49,373 nt of DNA from JBAXPW01 sp037132015 (GCA_037132015.1 JBAXPW010000001.1:1-49373), one strand, 5' to 3'; counted from the stretch's first letter, positions 1 through 8,457 are shown. Notes: generated by a model from the letters alone, not told the origin. Program-made: numbers and translations.

Positions 1-5
1 TGGGG

Positions 6-53
6 TATGACATTTTCATTTCGGTATACTATGACATTAACATATCGGTCTGA
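6..53. repeat. Tandem 24-nt imperfect repeat at the left window end
   Basis: Two copies of a 24-base unit lie head to tail at 6-29 and 30-53. Each begins TATGACATT and carries a CGGT core, and 17 of the first 20 bases agree. The first 20 bases of copy one recur as an exact inverted copy at 49326-49345. Multiple short copies at an element end are typical of transposase-binding sites, for example in IS21-type elements, but no transposase is visible here. The rest of 1-131 holds no gene. Confidence 0.6.
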
Positions 54-131
54 TACAGAATAATTTTTTATTGCTTTGGGGAATAAATTGTGCTATTCTT
101 ATCCTGCTCATAAATTATTCTTTATAACCAT

Positions 132-782
132 ATGGATATCAAATATATAGGTCATTCATCATTTTTAATTAAATCAAAGGATGCAAAGGTTGTAATAGAC
201 CCATTTGACAAGTCAATCGGCATTCATTTTCCAAAAACAGAAGCAGACGTGGTAACTATCTCACATCATCATATTGATCACGATTCTCTCTCAAATATTC
301 CGGGAGAGCCACTTGTTATTGATTGGCCCGGAGAATTTGAATGTAAAGGAGTGCGTATTACTGGATATGCATCATATCATGATGCAAAAAAGGGAGAAGA
401 ACGAGGGGAAAATGTGATATATAAATTTGAAGTGGAGGGTATAACAGTCCTTCATATGGGAGATATCGGACATATAGTTGATGATAAGTTAGTAGAAGAA
501 ATCGGTCCAATTGATGTACTTATGATACCAGTTGGTGGTCGATATACCATCGATGCAACGCAAGCATCAGACGTGATAAAGAAGCTAGAGCCAACTATCG
601 TGATACCAATGCATTATAATCATAAAGATCTTGATCAAAAACAATTTGCTGATGTAAACGAATTAGATGTCTTCTTAAAAAAAATGGGAGTAGTTGGTAC
701 AGAGCCAGTTGCACGACTTACACTTAGACCAGAAGATCTGACAGATGAGATGAAGGTTGTGGTGATGTCGTATGGAGCATAA
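132..782 (+). CDS. Metallo-beta-lactamase-fold metal-dependent hydrolase (COG2220/UlaG-like)
   Basis: This 216-residue protein has the metallo-beta-lactamase fold. It opens with the IKYIGHSSFLI strand typical of the COG2220 group. The metal site is visible as HHHIDHD near residues 46-52, with further ligands in HMGDIGH (about 108-114) and PMHYNH (about 158-163). These proteins are soluble hydrolases binding one or two metal ions. The substrate of this small subfamily is generally unknown and cannot be read here. Length is normal for the family. The ATG follows a T-rich leader without a clear Shine-Dalgarno sequence. The gene stands alone, ahead of a repeat-rich gap and dnaB. The family assignment is secure; the exact role is open. 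Confidence 0.85.
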   Translation: MDIKYIGHSSFLIKSKDAKVVIDPFDKSIGIHFPKTEADVVTISHHHIDHDSLSNIPGEPLVIDWPGEFECKGVRITGYASYHDAKKGEERGENVIYKFEVEGITVLHMGDIGHIVDDKLVEEIGPIDVLMIPVGGRYTIDATQASDVIKKLEPTIVIPMHYNHKDLDQKQFADVNELDVFLKKMGVVGTEPVARLTLRPEDLTDEMKVVVMSYGA

Positions 783-1258
783 GAGATTAAAGACGAAGGA
801 TGAAAGACTAAAAATTAAGGATTAAATACGAAGGAAGAAAGATTAAAGATTGATGATTATGGAAAATGATGAATTGGGAATTCTATCGAAGGATTTTGCA
901 GTTCAAGTATTGCGTCTAATCGGAACTTTATCTAATAATCGAGCTTATTGGATTATAACTGATCAGCTTGGAAGAAGTGCAACATCAATAGGTGTAAATA
1001 TTCGAGAAGCACAAAGTTCGTCAACCAAAAAGGACTTCATAAATTTCTTCCATATATCCTTAAAAAGTGCAAAGGAGTCAAAATATTGGATAAGTTTATT
1101 AGAAGAAATAGAAACTTCAAAGAGCTATAATAAAGAAATAGAATCTTTAGTTGTATAATTAAACTCAATTGAAAAAAATACTAACAGCCAGTTTAATTAC
1201 AATGAAAAAATAGAGCGGACCATAATCTTTCGTCTTTAATTTTTCATTTTTAATCTAT
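781..1258. mobile_element. Possible S23-gene unit bounded by imperfect inverted repeats
   Basis: The four-helix-bundle gene at 859-1158 lies between two stretches rich in AAAG/ATTAAAGA words. On the left, 784-800 reads GATTAAAGACGAAGGAT. On the right, the reverse complement of about 1222-1242 reads AATTAAAGACGAAAGAT, agreeing at 15 of 17 bases. Inverted flanks around a decaying, non-essential gene suggest a small transposed or shuffled unit, but low-complexity words could produce this by chance. No target duplication was found. Confidence 0.3.
859..1158 (+). CDS. S23-type four-helix-bundle protein, probably C-terminally truncated
   Basis: The sequence matches the four helix bundle family first seen in 23S rRNA intervening sequences and common in CPR genomes. 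Visible hallmarks are LGRSATSIGVNIREAQ and FFHISLKSAKESKYWISLLEE. The function of stand-alone members is unknown. A TTG at 850 and ATGs at 853 and 859 are possible starts; 859 gives the usual N-terminus. The frame stops at TAA 1156-1158, short of the family end. Past that stop, ignoring it and dropping one A from the seven-A run at 1172-1178, the DNA encodes IEKILTASLITMKK and ends at TAG 1211-1213. This is the expected last helix, so the gene carries a nonsense and a frameshift change and is probably a fresh pseudogene. Confidence 0.8.
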   Translation: MENDELGILSKDFAVQVLRLIGTLSNNRAYWIITDQLGRSATSIGVNIREAQSSSTKKDFINFFHISLKSAKESKYWISLLEEIETSKSYNKEIESLVV

Positions 1259-1260
1259 AT

Positions 1261-2598
1261 ATGTCAAAAGCACTTAAACTTCCACCACAGGATCTCGATG
1301 CAGAACGATCAGTGCTCGGATCAATATTACTTGATTCATCTGCGATTCATCTCGTCTCTGAATTTCTCAGACCAGAATTTTTTTATACATTACAACATCA
1401 ATATATCTATGAATCTATGTTGAGGCTTTTTGAGGCTCAACAGCCAATTGATGTGGTAACGCTAAAAAACCAGTTGCAAAAAGATGGTCAGGTAAAAGAT
1501 ATGGGAGGATTGGCATATCTATCGGAGATAATAAATTCTGTTCCTACTTCGGCAAATATTGAACATTATGGCCAGATTGTAAAAGGTCATTATGCCAAAA
1601 GACGATTGATCGATCTTTCATCACGATTAGTCGAAAAAGCTTTTGATGATACTGGAGATATCAAACAGCTTCTTGATATGGCAGAGTCTGAGATATTTTC
1701 AATCTCACAATCCAATTTACATCGGGATTTTATAGAAATAAAAGATATATTAGGAGAAAGTTTTGAGCGTCTTGAACAAACAATGAAAAATAGTTCAGGA
1801 TATCGCGGTTTGCCTACTGGTTTTGTAGATCTTGATACAAAACTTTCAGGTATGCAGGATTCAAATTTGCTTATTCTTGCAGCACGTCCCGGAGTAGGAA
1901 AGACTACGTTTGCTCTCAATATTGCTCTTAATGTAGCTACAAAATACAATCAAGCAGTTGGATTTTTTTCTCTGGAAATGAGTAAGGAAGAATTGGTAGA
2001 TCGTCTTCTTGTCGGACATGCGGATATTGATGCATGGAAGCTCAAGACAGGCAGATTGAATGATGATGATTATAAAAAGCTTACTGAAGCAATGGGTGAT
2101 CTTTCGACAGCTCCTATATTTATAGATGACACACCGGGGCTTTCAATTCTTGAGATGAGAAGTAAGGCACGAAAACTCAAAGCTGAAAAAAATTTGAAAT
2201 TTTTAGTCGTTGATTATTTACAGCTTGCTGATCCGGGACGAAAATTTGATTCACGTACTCAGGAAGTTTCATTTATTTCACTCGGATTGAAAAATTTAGC
2301 TCGTGAACTTCGTATTCCTGTCCTCGCGCTTTCCCAGCTTTCGCGTATGGTTGAACAACGAGGCACGAAGAGACCTCAACTTTCGGATCTTCGCGAATCG
2401 GGATCTATTGAACAGGATGCAGATGTTGTTATGTTTATTTATGCGGAAGAGGAAAGCGATGACTTGATTGAAAGTAGTAAACGTATGATGAAACTTTCTA
2501 TTCAAAAACATCGTAATGGTGCAGTAGGGGATATTGATATGATGTTCCGTGGTGATCGTGTCAAATTTTTCTCCGTGGATAAAACAAACTCGCTGTAA
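1261..2598 (+). CDS. dnaB: Replicative DNA helicase DnaB
   Basis: This 445-residue protein is the hexameric helicase that unwinds DNA ahead of the replication fork and recruits primase. The N-terminal domain begins PPQDLDAERSVLGSILL. The RecA-like domain has a Walker A motif ARPGVGKTTFA at about residues 207-217, a Walker B region FLVVDYLQL near 320, and the late motif LSDLRESGSIEQDADVVMFI. The C-terminus QKHRNGAVGDIDMMF is standard. Length is normal and no intein is present. The ATG comes directly after an ATTTTTAATC-type repeat tail, with no Shine-Dalgarno sequence. Neighbouring genes do not form a replication operon. Identification is certain. Confidence 0.97.
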   Translation: MSKALKLPPQDLDAERSVLGSILLDSSAIHLVSEFLRPEFFYTLQHQYIYESMLRLFEAQQPIDVVTLKNQLQKDGQVKDMGGLAYLSEIINSVPTSANIEHYGQIVKGHYAKRRLIDLSSRLVEKAFDDTGDIKQLLDMAESEIFSISQSNLHRDFIEIKDILGESFERLEQTMKNSSGYRGLPTGFVDLDTKLSGMQDSNLLILAARPGVGKTTFALNIALNVATKYNQAVGFFSLEMSKEELVDRLLVGHADIDAWKLKTGRLNDDDYKKLTEAMGDLSTAPIFIDDTPGLSILEMRSKARKLKAEKNLKFLVVDYLQLADPGRKFDSRTQEVSFISLGLKNLARELRIPVLALSQLSRMVEQRGTKRPQLSDLRESGSIEQDADVVMFIYAEEESDDLIESSKRMMKLSIQKHRNGAVGDIDMMFRGDRVKFFSVDKTNSL

Positions 2599-2615
2599 AA
2601 TAAGTCAAAAGAAAG

Positions 2616-2700
2616 TTTATCAAGTAAGGTCTAAAGTCAGAAGTGCAAGGTCAAAAGTCTAAGGATTAAAGACAAATGATGAAAGATGAAAAAGTGAGGA
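2616..2700. repeat. AAAGTCTAAAG-type degenerate intergenic repeat
   Basis: The gap after dnaB is filled with degenerate words such as GTCTAAAGTC, TCAAAAGTCTAAGG and ATTAAAGACAAATGATGAAAG. The same vocabulary recurs at 783-850, about 1222-1258 (opposite strand), 21990-22090 and 47100-47137 (opposite strand). The copies are not exact, and no reading frame or stable hairpin is seen. Confidence 0.5.
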
Positions 2701-2760
2701 TTAATTTATATTGGTCTCGTATATTAAATTATCTTATTTTACAGTTATTAGATACAAGAC

Positions 2761-3129
2761 TTAAGGTCCACTTACTTGTACATATCCTTTATCTGTTTTG
2801 CCACAGTTAGAAATGTAAGTCCTTCCTGTATGAGGATCGGTCTGCCTTGTGGCATCAGAATTATCTTCAATTCTATCACCATATGCATACCCATGTTCAT
2901 CCACAGCTTGATATAGGCAAGTACCAGATGAGGATGTGCCAGTTGCACCACATGCTGTTAAGACTAAGGCTAGTCCAAATACTCCTAATGTTTGGGTGAA
3001 TCTACGTTGAATTTGAGTTACTAGATCTATTGGAGGTCTTGAATCAGTTCTGCCTATTAAAGCTACAGAACTGTCAGATCTGGGAAAGGAGATTCCTCGA
3101 ACGGCGCCTTGTTGTGATACTTCCGACAT
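2761..3129 (-). CDS. Small putative lipoprotein with a long N-terminal extension
   Basis: This 122-residue protein has a hydrophobic stretch LGVFGLALVLTACG whose LTAC-G segment looks like a lipobox, with Cys at about residue 60. After it come a short TGTSSSGT linker and a small Cys-containing domain with DPHTGRTYISNCGKTDKGYVQVSGP. What is odd is the roughly 45-residue hydrophilic N-terminus before the signal-like helix. No ATG, GTG or TTG lies closer to the helix in frame, so either the long start at 3129 is real, a rarer start is used, or the helix is a simple membrane anchor. No family is recognised. The window also encodes an Lgt-like enzyme (14885-15748), which lipoprotein formation would need. 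Confidence 0.6.
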   Translation of the reverse strand: MSEVSQQGAVRGISFPRSDSSVALIGRTDSRPPIDLVTQIQRRFTQTLGVFGLALVLTACGATGTSSSGTCLYQAVDEHGYAYGDRIEDNSDATRQTDPHTGRTYISNCGKTDKGYVQVSGP

Positions 3130-3202
3130 TTTTATAAAATTTGATTATATGAATAATAGTATATATTATATACATAACAAATATGTATGTCAATGGGATA
3201 AT

Positions 3203-3514
3203 TTATTGGAGATTGAGCCATTTGTCCATATATGCTTGGACTTTGGCGCCCATATAATGATTTATCCAAAGAATCATAAAAGAAAAAGTCATCACAACCA
3301 TCACAGATTGTATCCGATATTCAGCAGGAGAAAGATAGATGATAATACCAGCAAAAACACCAAGCATTGACGCGATTGCTTCACGCCATCGATGAATAGA
3401 TTCGCGTACTGCAAAGCGATAATTCTCATCCTTAATATCCATGTACCAGTATTTCTTAATTTTAGGGTGTGAATTAAATATTCCTAGTAATGGTACGACA
3501 AATTGTGAAATCAT
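3203..3514 (-). CDS. Small two-helix membrane protein of unknown function
   Basis: This 103-residue protein begins MISQFVVPLLGIFNSHPKI. It has a polar middle rich in Arg, Glu and Trp, then two membrane helices, ASMLGVFAGIIIYLSP and VMVVMTFSFMILWINHYM. It ends in a short amphipathic tail. No known domain is recognised. Its strand agrees with the leftward genes that follow (PAP2, methyltransferase, DUF4190 protein), and the overlapping rightward frame at 3149-3370 has no protein-like features. It is probably a real inner-membrane protein, but nothing points to a specific job. Confidence 0.55.
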   Translation of the reverse strand: MISQFVVPLLGIFNSHPKIKKYWYMDIKDENYRFAVRESIHRWREAIASMLGVFAGIIIYLSPAEYRIQSVMVVMTFSFMILWINHYMGAKVQAYMDKWLNLQ

Positions 3515-3613
3515 AGATATATTTCTAAAAATAGATGATTACTACTCAATCTCTATGCTGAATTATATACTATAAGTCATTAGAATACAACAGCGAAGAA
3601 AAAAGATGTGAGT

Positions 3614-4120
3614 TTATCGTTTTTTTTCAACAAAATAGAGAGTTAGTTGTGTTATAAGATATCCAATAATAGCTCCAGCAATCGTATCTGAAACATAATG
3701 ACAACTGAGATAAATACGAGAAATAGCCACACAAAGAGCAAAAAGATAATACAAATATTTTCGTTTTGGATCATAATAGGCGATTATGCTTGCTCCTGCA
3801 AAGGCTACGGTGCTATGTCCTGAAGGAAAGGAAAAATCAGTAGTACAGAAATGATAAATATCTTCAGGTCGAACACGCTTAAATATGAACTTTAAGATAT
3901 ATTGTGATATACCAAAAGATCCAATCACACTGATAAAAAATGAATAGAAAAAAAACCTATGTTTTTTTTCTTCAAACATGATGAAAAAGAGTAGGATAAT
4001 AATCCATAAAGGAATAGAATAGCCAAGACCAGAAAAAAAACTAAATATCGTATCAAACAATGCGTTGTGTGGAAAGAATAATCGAATTGTATTGGTAATG
4101 AAATAGTCAAATTCAAGCAT
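3614..4120 (-). CDS. PAP2-family membrane phosphatase
   Basis: This 168-residue integral membrane protein carries the three PAP2 phosphatase signatures: KFIFKRVRPED (KX6RP-type), FPSGHS near the middle, and SRIYLSCHYVSDTIAG (SRX5HX3D) near residues 133-148. The serine-histidine pair and arginines form the phosphate site. Members dephosphorylate lipid phosphates such as undecaprenyl pyrophosphate or phosphatidate at the outer membrane face. Recycling of the cell-wall carrier lipid is a reasonable but unproven role. About five membrane segments are visible. It sits 15 bases downstream of the methyltransferase gene in a leftward run. Length is typical. Confidence 0.9.
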   Translation of the reverse strand: MLEFDYFITNTIRLFFPHNALFDTIFSFFSGLGYSIPLWIIILLFFIMFEEKKHRFFFYSFFISVIGSFGISQYILKFIFKRVRPEDIYHFCTTDFSFPSGHSTVAFAGASIIAYYDPKRKYLYYLFALCVAISRIYLSCHYVSDTIAGAIIGYLITQLTLYFVEKKR

Positions 4121-4135
4121 ATTTAATGATACTAA

Positions 4136-4690
4136 TTATTTCTTGGGATTGTAGGTGTATAAATCATGTATTCCTTTATACTTTTTTTCCTGATCTTTCA
4201 AGTAGGGTATAGGATAATAATAAGAGATGATAGAAAGATCAGATAATATTGTTCGTGCTTTTTTTATCACTCGTTCTACAAACCATGGAGAGATGTATAC
4301 ATACAGAGTATGATATTTATATTGTTTATATTGATCCCAGTCGAGGGAAAACATATCTTGAGAGGAGATAATAATTTGTTTGCGATTGGGGTGAAAAAAT
4401 CTTTTAATATGCAGGATACCAATTAGTATAGGATTGATTTCGATTGCGACAAAAACAGTGTTCAATCCTTTTTCAAATGTTATATGAGCCGATTCAAAAA
4501 TAATCCAACCATCTCCCGCTCCTGCATCGATAAATATCTGATCATTTTTGAGAGTAATATGTGAAAATATAAGATTTTTATCTCTATGATTAGAGGGAAA
4601 GTAGGGGATAGGGGAGAGTTTTTTTGATGTAAAAATCTCGAGGATTATAAATCCTATTATGACGATAAATCCTACTATCAACCAGATCAT
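4136..4690 (-). CDS. Membrane-anchored class I methyltransferase-like protein (FAM173-like layout)
   Basis: An N-terminal helix LIVGFIVIIGFIILEIF anchors a short Rossmann-type domain. The SAM-binding motif I is FIDAGAGDGWIIFESA at about residues 55-70, followed by an acidic AIEINP segment. This layout (one membrane helix, then a small methyltransferase with GxGDGxxxF/I) resembles the FAM173/ATP synthase c-subunit lysine methyltransferase group and related bacterial proteins. That resemblance was read by eye. The protein is 184 residues, short but complete. It lies between the PAP2 and DUF4190 genes, with 15 and 18 bases between coding regions. The substrate is unknown. Confidence 0.65.
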   Translation of the reverse strand: MIWLIVGFIVIIGFIILEIFTSKKLSPIPYFPSNHRDKNLIFSHITLKNDQIFIDAGAGDGWIIFESAHITFEKGLNTVFVAIEINPILIGILHIKRFFHPNRKQIIISSQDMFSLDWDQYKQYKYHTLYVYISPWFVERVIKKARTILSDLSIISYYYPIPYLKDQEKKYKGIHDLYTYNPKK

Positions 4691-4708
4691 TATGATTTAT
4701 AATTCGTA

Positions 4709-5425
4709 TTATTTACAATTTGATTTTGAGACAGATACGAAATATTTTTGTGTTGAATTTTTGATGGTATATGAATATTCCATATTAATATCTTGATCTA
4801 TGAAATTTTTTGTCTGTTTATTTTGACAAACACCTGCTATCAAACTTTTTTTCAAGATATCATCGGATAATTTTTCGACATTTGCGCCAGAGAGTATATA
4901 ATGATAACGAATTGCTCCAGACTCAGCAGTTAAATTAACTAAAGTTGTGAGCTCATCAATTTTATAAGGTAATGTTATTTGTTCTTTTGCTGATTTGATT
5001 GCTTCGTTGATTATATTACTTTTTAAATCACTTCCAGTTGACTCCATACTTTTTTTAGAAGTTGTTTTTTGACCTTGATTTTGCATTTCTAAGATTTTAT
5101 TAACAACTGGATGTTGATCTGTAGCTCCCATATATGCCCCGATTGATGCATTAGCAATAGTTAGAACTAACCCAATAATGCTCAACACAATTCCAGCTGT
5201 GGCTATGCCATGTTTTAAAGATTTTGTTCCTTTAATTCCAAAAATAAGACCAACTATCGTGATAGGCAGACCCAAAATAGGAAGAAGCCAAGCTATAATT
5301 CCAATAATTCCCAATACTAAACTCGTTGTTGCTTTGCCATTAAGCTTTGCATCTCCTTGATTGTTTGAAGGAATAGTTACTTGAGTAATTGGAGGACTAA
5401 TTGGACTGATAGTTTCATTATCCAT
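4709..5425 (-). CDS. DUF4190-type membrane protein
   Basis: This 238-residue protein has a proline-rich cytoplasmic N-terminus, then the DUF4190 pattern of two membrane helices: TTSLVLGIIGIIAWLLPILG and AGIVLSIIGLVLTIA, joined by a FGIKGTKSLKHG turn. The hydrophilic C-terminal half (about residues 115-238) has two cysteines, VCQNK and SNCK at the very end, and may sit outside the membrane. The function of DUF4190 proteins is unknown. It heads the leftward run toward 3203 and is separated from the tRNA gene by about 100 bases. Confidence 0.75.
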   Translation of the reverse strand: MDNETISPISPPITQVTIPSNNQGDAKLNGKATTSLVLGIIGIIAWLLPILGLPITIVGLIFGIKGTKSLKHGIATAGIVLSIIGLVLTIANASIGAYMGATDQHPVVNKILEMQNQGQKTTSKKSMESTGSDLKSNIINEAIKSAKEQITLPYKIDELTTLVNLTAESGAIRYHYILSGANVEKLSDDILKKSLIAGVCQNKQTKNFIDQDINMEYSYTIKNSTQKYFVSVSKSNCK

Positions 5426-5524
5426 AATAAAAATGATCGAACTAATAATATCTTATCCCTCTACCATGAAATGGCTAGAGTTCATAAAAACTTACAAACA
5501 GTAAACGTATTGTAAGATTGTGTG

Positions 5525-5609
5525 TGCCGAGGGAGGGAATCGAACCCTCATCCCGCAGAGCGGGACAAGTTTTTGAGACTTGCCTGTATACCAGTTCCAG
5601 CACCTCGGC
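5525..5609 (-). tRNA. tRNA-Leu (anticodon CAA)
   Basis: Read on the minus strand, the sequence folds as a class II tRNA. The acceptor arms GCCGAGG (5603-5609) and CCTCGGC (5526-5532) pair. The anticodon stem CAAGT/ACTTG encloses loop CTCAAAA with anticodon CAA. A long variable arm (CCCGC/GCGGG) and a T arm GAGGG-TTCGATT-CCCTC follow. The long variable arm and anticodon fit leucine (UUG codons). The 3' CCA is not encoded, so a CCA-adding enzyme is needed. Confidence 0.95.
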
Positions 5610-5724
5610 ATAGATAACGAATAACCAACAGATGACGCTATTTATTATTTCATTAAGGTATATTATAGCATTTTCTTTGAGAACTGGGCTTGTATGTTTT
5701 AGAAGAATTATGCATAATTAAAAT

Positions 5725-8136
5725 ATGCAAGATTCCATAGATTTATCTTTCCAATCTCTTCCTCAGGAACAAGTAGGAAGTAATAAAATAGCATTTGTTC
5801 TCCTTGGTCTTATATTAGTATTACTTATTGTTGTTTCTGTTCTTTTTTTTAATTCTTCAAAAGAAAAAATAGATAATAAACCCATCACAACTGAATCGCT
5901 CAAGTTAAGTCGGTTTAATGCTTCAATTCAACGTGGAGAAAATAGTATTAGCACTCGTTTCAGTTCAAAAAAAGCTATCTACCAGTCTGATAAAAAAGGT
6001 GAAGAAGCATCAAAGGATTTTATACAAAAAGTTGTAAAAGAAAATCCGGAACATTTTCCTTCAGGGATAGAAAAAAACATACTTTTTACTCAGGTAGATA
6101 CTGGTGAAGCCTATAAAAAAATAAATCCAAAATTGGACGTCCAGCATTTTTATTATGTGCAAAAAATAAATGATATTCCTGTAAATGGGAGTTATATTAA
6201 TGTTGCAGTGTCGAATGGAAGTGAAATCGCTGGATTTGACTCAAAACTTCTGACTAATATGTCAATGAGTGATGCTACAGTTACAGCCGGACAAGCAGAG
6301 CAGATAGCTCTTGAAGAAGTGAAAAAGGAAAATATTGGTGGAGGTGCGATAGTGAAATCGAGTGTTAAACAAATATTGAATCTCAAATTGCTTGGGATCT
6401 CGGAGGACTCTTCAAATCATGTTGTTCAAATGATACACATCGTCGGCGATGATTCATCCAAACTCTTTGACACCATCTATTTTATTAGTCTATTAGATGG
6501 AAAAGTGATTTATTCACAAAATAGGGTTACTTCATTGACGATGAATAGGACGGTGCAGTATGGATGTCATACAGGAGGTGCAAATAGCAATAAAACATTA
6601 ATTTGTAATGATAAACGAACTGAAAGTCAATCAGCAGTGGGTGATGCAGATGTCGACACAATGTTTAATTATCTAAAAGATAATATGTTATTTTATTCTC
6701 AACGATTTAATCGGAATTCATATGATGATGCGGGAGCTCCGCAAATCGGCAAAGTAAAGATTCCATCTGATTTTGAAAGTTGTCCAAATGCTTTTTCTGT
6801 TAATGGAATGATATATCTTTGTCCCAGAATGGTTGCAGTTGATGTGGTTGCTCATGAATGGATGCACGGAATAACATATTCAACTGCTAATTTTAATCCA
6901 GAAAATCAACCGGGTTCTTTGCACGAATCATTTTCTGATATATCTGCAGTGATGTTTGATAATAATTGGACTATTGGCGAAAACACCGCTGTACCAGATA
7001 TTGGTGTTCGTAATCTTGTACATCCTGAAAATGGTAGTCAACCAGACAGATTATTTTCTTCAAATTACAAATGTGCAACAAATCTGAATATTTGTGATAA
7101 AAAAAACGATTTTTGTTATATTCACCATAATAATACCGTCCTAACAAAAGCTTTTTATCTGATGTCTGAGGGAGGAAGTTTTAATGGTTGTGAAGTGCAA
7201 GGAGTAGGAAAAGAAAAAGCATATAACACGTTATATATGACAGTTACTTTGGGGCTATATGGCAATACATCTGGTAATCTTCATGATGTGTATGATCAGG
7301 CTGTGATTCAATGTAATACAATGTATGATTCTGCAACATGTGAAAAAATAAAAGTAGCAATGCAAGCGACCGAGATGGATCTCCAACCACTAGGAGATTC
7401 AGTAGGAGCTAAATGCCGAAGTAATTTAGTTGCAAAATATACAGGACCAACATGTAAAGGAGTTAGCGGTCAAAATAATACAAATACTAATACTAATACT
7501 AATACTAATCCAACATCTGGATACACTATTCCTTCACCACCACCCGTGAATACTACCTCTCCAACATCAGCACAAACCACATCTTCGCAATCTACAACCA
7601 CTCAAACAAATACTCAAACAAATTCAACTAATGGTACAACCATATCAACCACTGGATCAGGGAATTATGCCTGTGAAACACCGGGAAATCCACAAAAACC
7701 AACTATATCAAGTAGCATATCAAATAATAAAGTAACATTTAAGTGGTCAACATCAAAATCACAAGAAAGTTATTACTTTCGATTAGTATTAGCTGGAAAA
7801 AAAAGTGGAGCGCCTGATATCATTCTCGATAGAATTAAAACTCATTCGTTGACTTTTAACATAGCAAAAGGAGCATCCTCATCATGTAATACAGATTCCG
7901 CTATGAATGGTTCATGTTCATTGCCTGAAGGAGTGCATAGTTGGTGGGTACATTCATTTTGCCCTGATTTAAGCGCATCTAGATCTACAGATACAATAAG
8001 TGATGCAACAGGAGGTACCATTGATCTTAAAATTGGTGTTACAAATACCACAACATCAAGAGGGATTGTTGCATCTCCCTCTTCTACGCCAACTCCCTCA
8101 TCGGGAATAGGACAGGGAATATTGAAGTTTGATTAA
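5725..8136 (+). CDS. Membrane-anchored M4 (thermolysin-like) metallopeptidase
   Basis: This 803-residue protein begins with a cytoplasmic stub and one membrane helix, IAFVLLGLILVLLIVVSVLFF. A propeptide-like region with FTP/PepSY character (about residues 60-260) follows, then the peptidase. The zinc site HEWMH is at residues 377-381, with the third ligand Glu near 401 in HESFSDIS, and a conserved His pair near 467 in YIHHNNT. After about residue 570 comes a Thr/Asn/Ser/Gln/Pro-rich linker with repeated NT units, then a beta-rich C-terminal domain with paired cysteines. M4 enzymes are secreted endopeptidases activated by propeptide cleavage; this one is probably tethered outside the cell. A CATAAT box lies six bases before the ATG. 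Confidence 0.9.
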   Translation: MQDSIDLSFQSLPQEQVGSNKIAFVLLGLILVLLIVVSVLFFNSSKEKIDNKPITTESLKLSRFNASIQRGENSISTRFSSKKAIYQSDKKGEEASKDFIQKVVKENPEHFPSGIEKNILFTQVDTGEAYKKINPKLDVQHFYYVQKINDIPVNGSYINVAVSNGSEIAGFDSKLLTNMSMSDATVTAGQAEQIALEEVKKENIGGGAIVKSSVKQILNLKLLGISEDSSNHVVQMIHIVGDDSSKLFDTIYFISLLDGKVIYSQNRVTSLTMNRTVQYGCHTGGANSNKTLICNDKRTESQSAVGDADVDTMFNYLKDNMLFYSQRFNRNSYDDAGAPQIGKVKIPSDFESCPNAFSVNGMIYLCPRMVAVDVVAHEWMHGITYSTANFNPENQPGSLHESFSDISAVMFDNNWTIGENTAVPDIGVRNLVHPENGSQPDRLFSSNYKCATNLNICDKKNDFCYIHHNNTVLTKAFYLMSEGGSFNGCEVQGVGKEKAYNTLYMTVTLGLYGNTSGNLHDVYDQAVIQCNTMYDSATCEKIKVAMQATEMDLQPLGDSVGAKCRSNLVAKYTGPTCKGVSGQNNTNTNTNTNTNPTSGYTIPSPPPVNTTSPTSAQTTSSQSTTTQTNTQTNSTNGTTISTTGSGNYACETPGNPQKPTISSSISNNKVTFKWSTSKSQESYYFRLVLAGKKSGAPDIILDRIKTHSLTFNIAKGASSSCNTDSAMNGSCSLPEGVHSWWVHSFCPDLSASRSTDTISDATGGTIDLKIGVTNTTTSRGIVASPSSTPTPSSGIGQGILKFD

Positions 8137-8160
8137 GAGGTTGCATCTTTAGGTGGTGAT

Positions 8161-8457
8161 ATGTTTGGAGAAGCTCCAGAAGTAATACCACATGGTTTTG
8201 TATTAGGATATTATGATAAAACAGTAAAAACATGGCTTAGGAATCCTGCTTATTGGACGCACATTATAGAAGATAAGGGAAGGGCTGAAGAATGGGATGC
8301 GGTCAGAGTGGAAACAGAGATCCAAAATCAGTATGATGTTTTGAAAGCGCGTGCATTGCAAAAATTGGAAGAACAAGCTCAACATAGTGAAGGAGGAGAG
8401 ACAGAATTTGATTTTACTGTAGATGATAGTGCGCTATTTTTGCTACGTATTTCATAG
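8161..8457 (+). CDS. Small soluble protein of unknown function
   Basis: This 98-residue acidic protein has no membrane segment. It begins MFGEAPEVIPHGFVLGYYD and includes a Trp-rich stretch (TWLRNPAYWTHI), a charged helix QYDVLKARALQKLEEQAQ and an acidic tail ending ALFLLRIS. No family is recognised. It begins 24 bases after the M4 peptidase stop and has a GGTGGTGAT sequence just before its ATG. That is one of the few Shine-Dalgarno-like signals in the window and suggests co-transcription with the peptidase. Confidence 0.55.
   Translation: MFGEAPEVIPHGFVLGYYDKTVKTWLRNPAYWTHIIEDKGRAEEWDAVRVETEIQNQYDVLKARALQKLEEQAQHSEGGETEFDFTVDDSALFLLRIS

Noticed and set aside
1590..2511. Leftward frames inside dnaB
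   Set aside because: They are opposite a certain helicase gene and show no independent start signal or domain.
3149..3370. Rightward 73-residue frame
   Set aside because: It is antisense to the better supported leftward membrane protein at 3203-3514. Its product is polar, His-rich and without helices or domain features.
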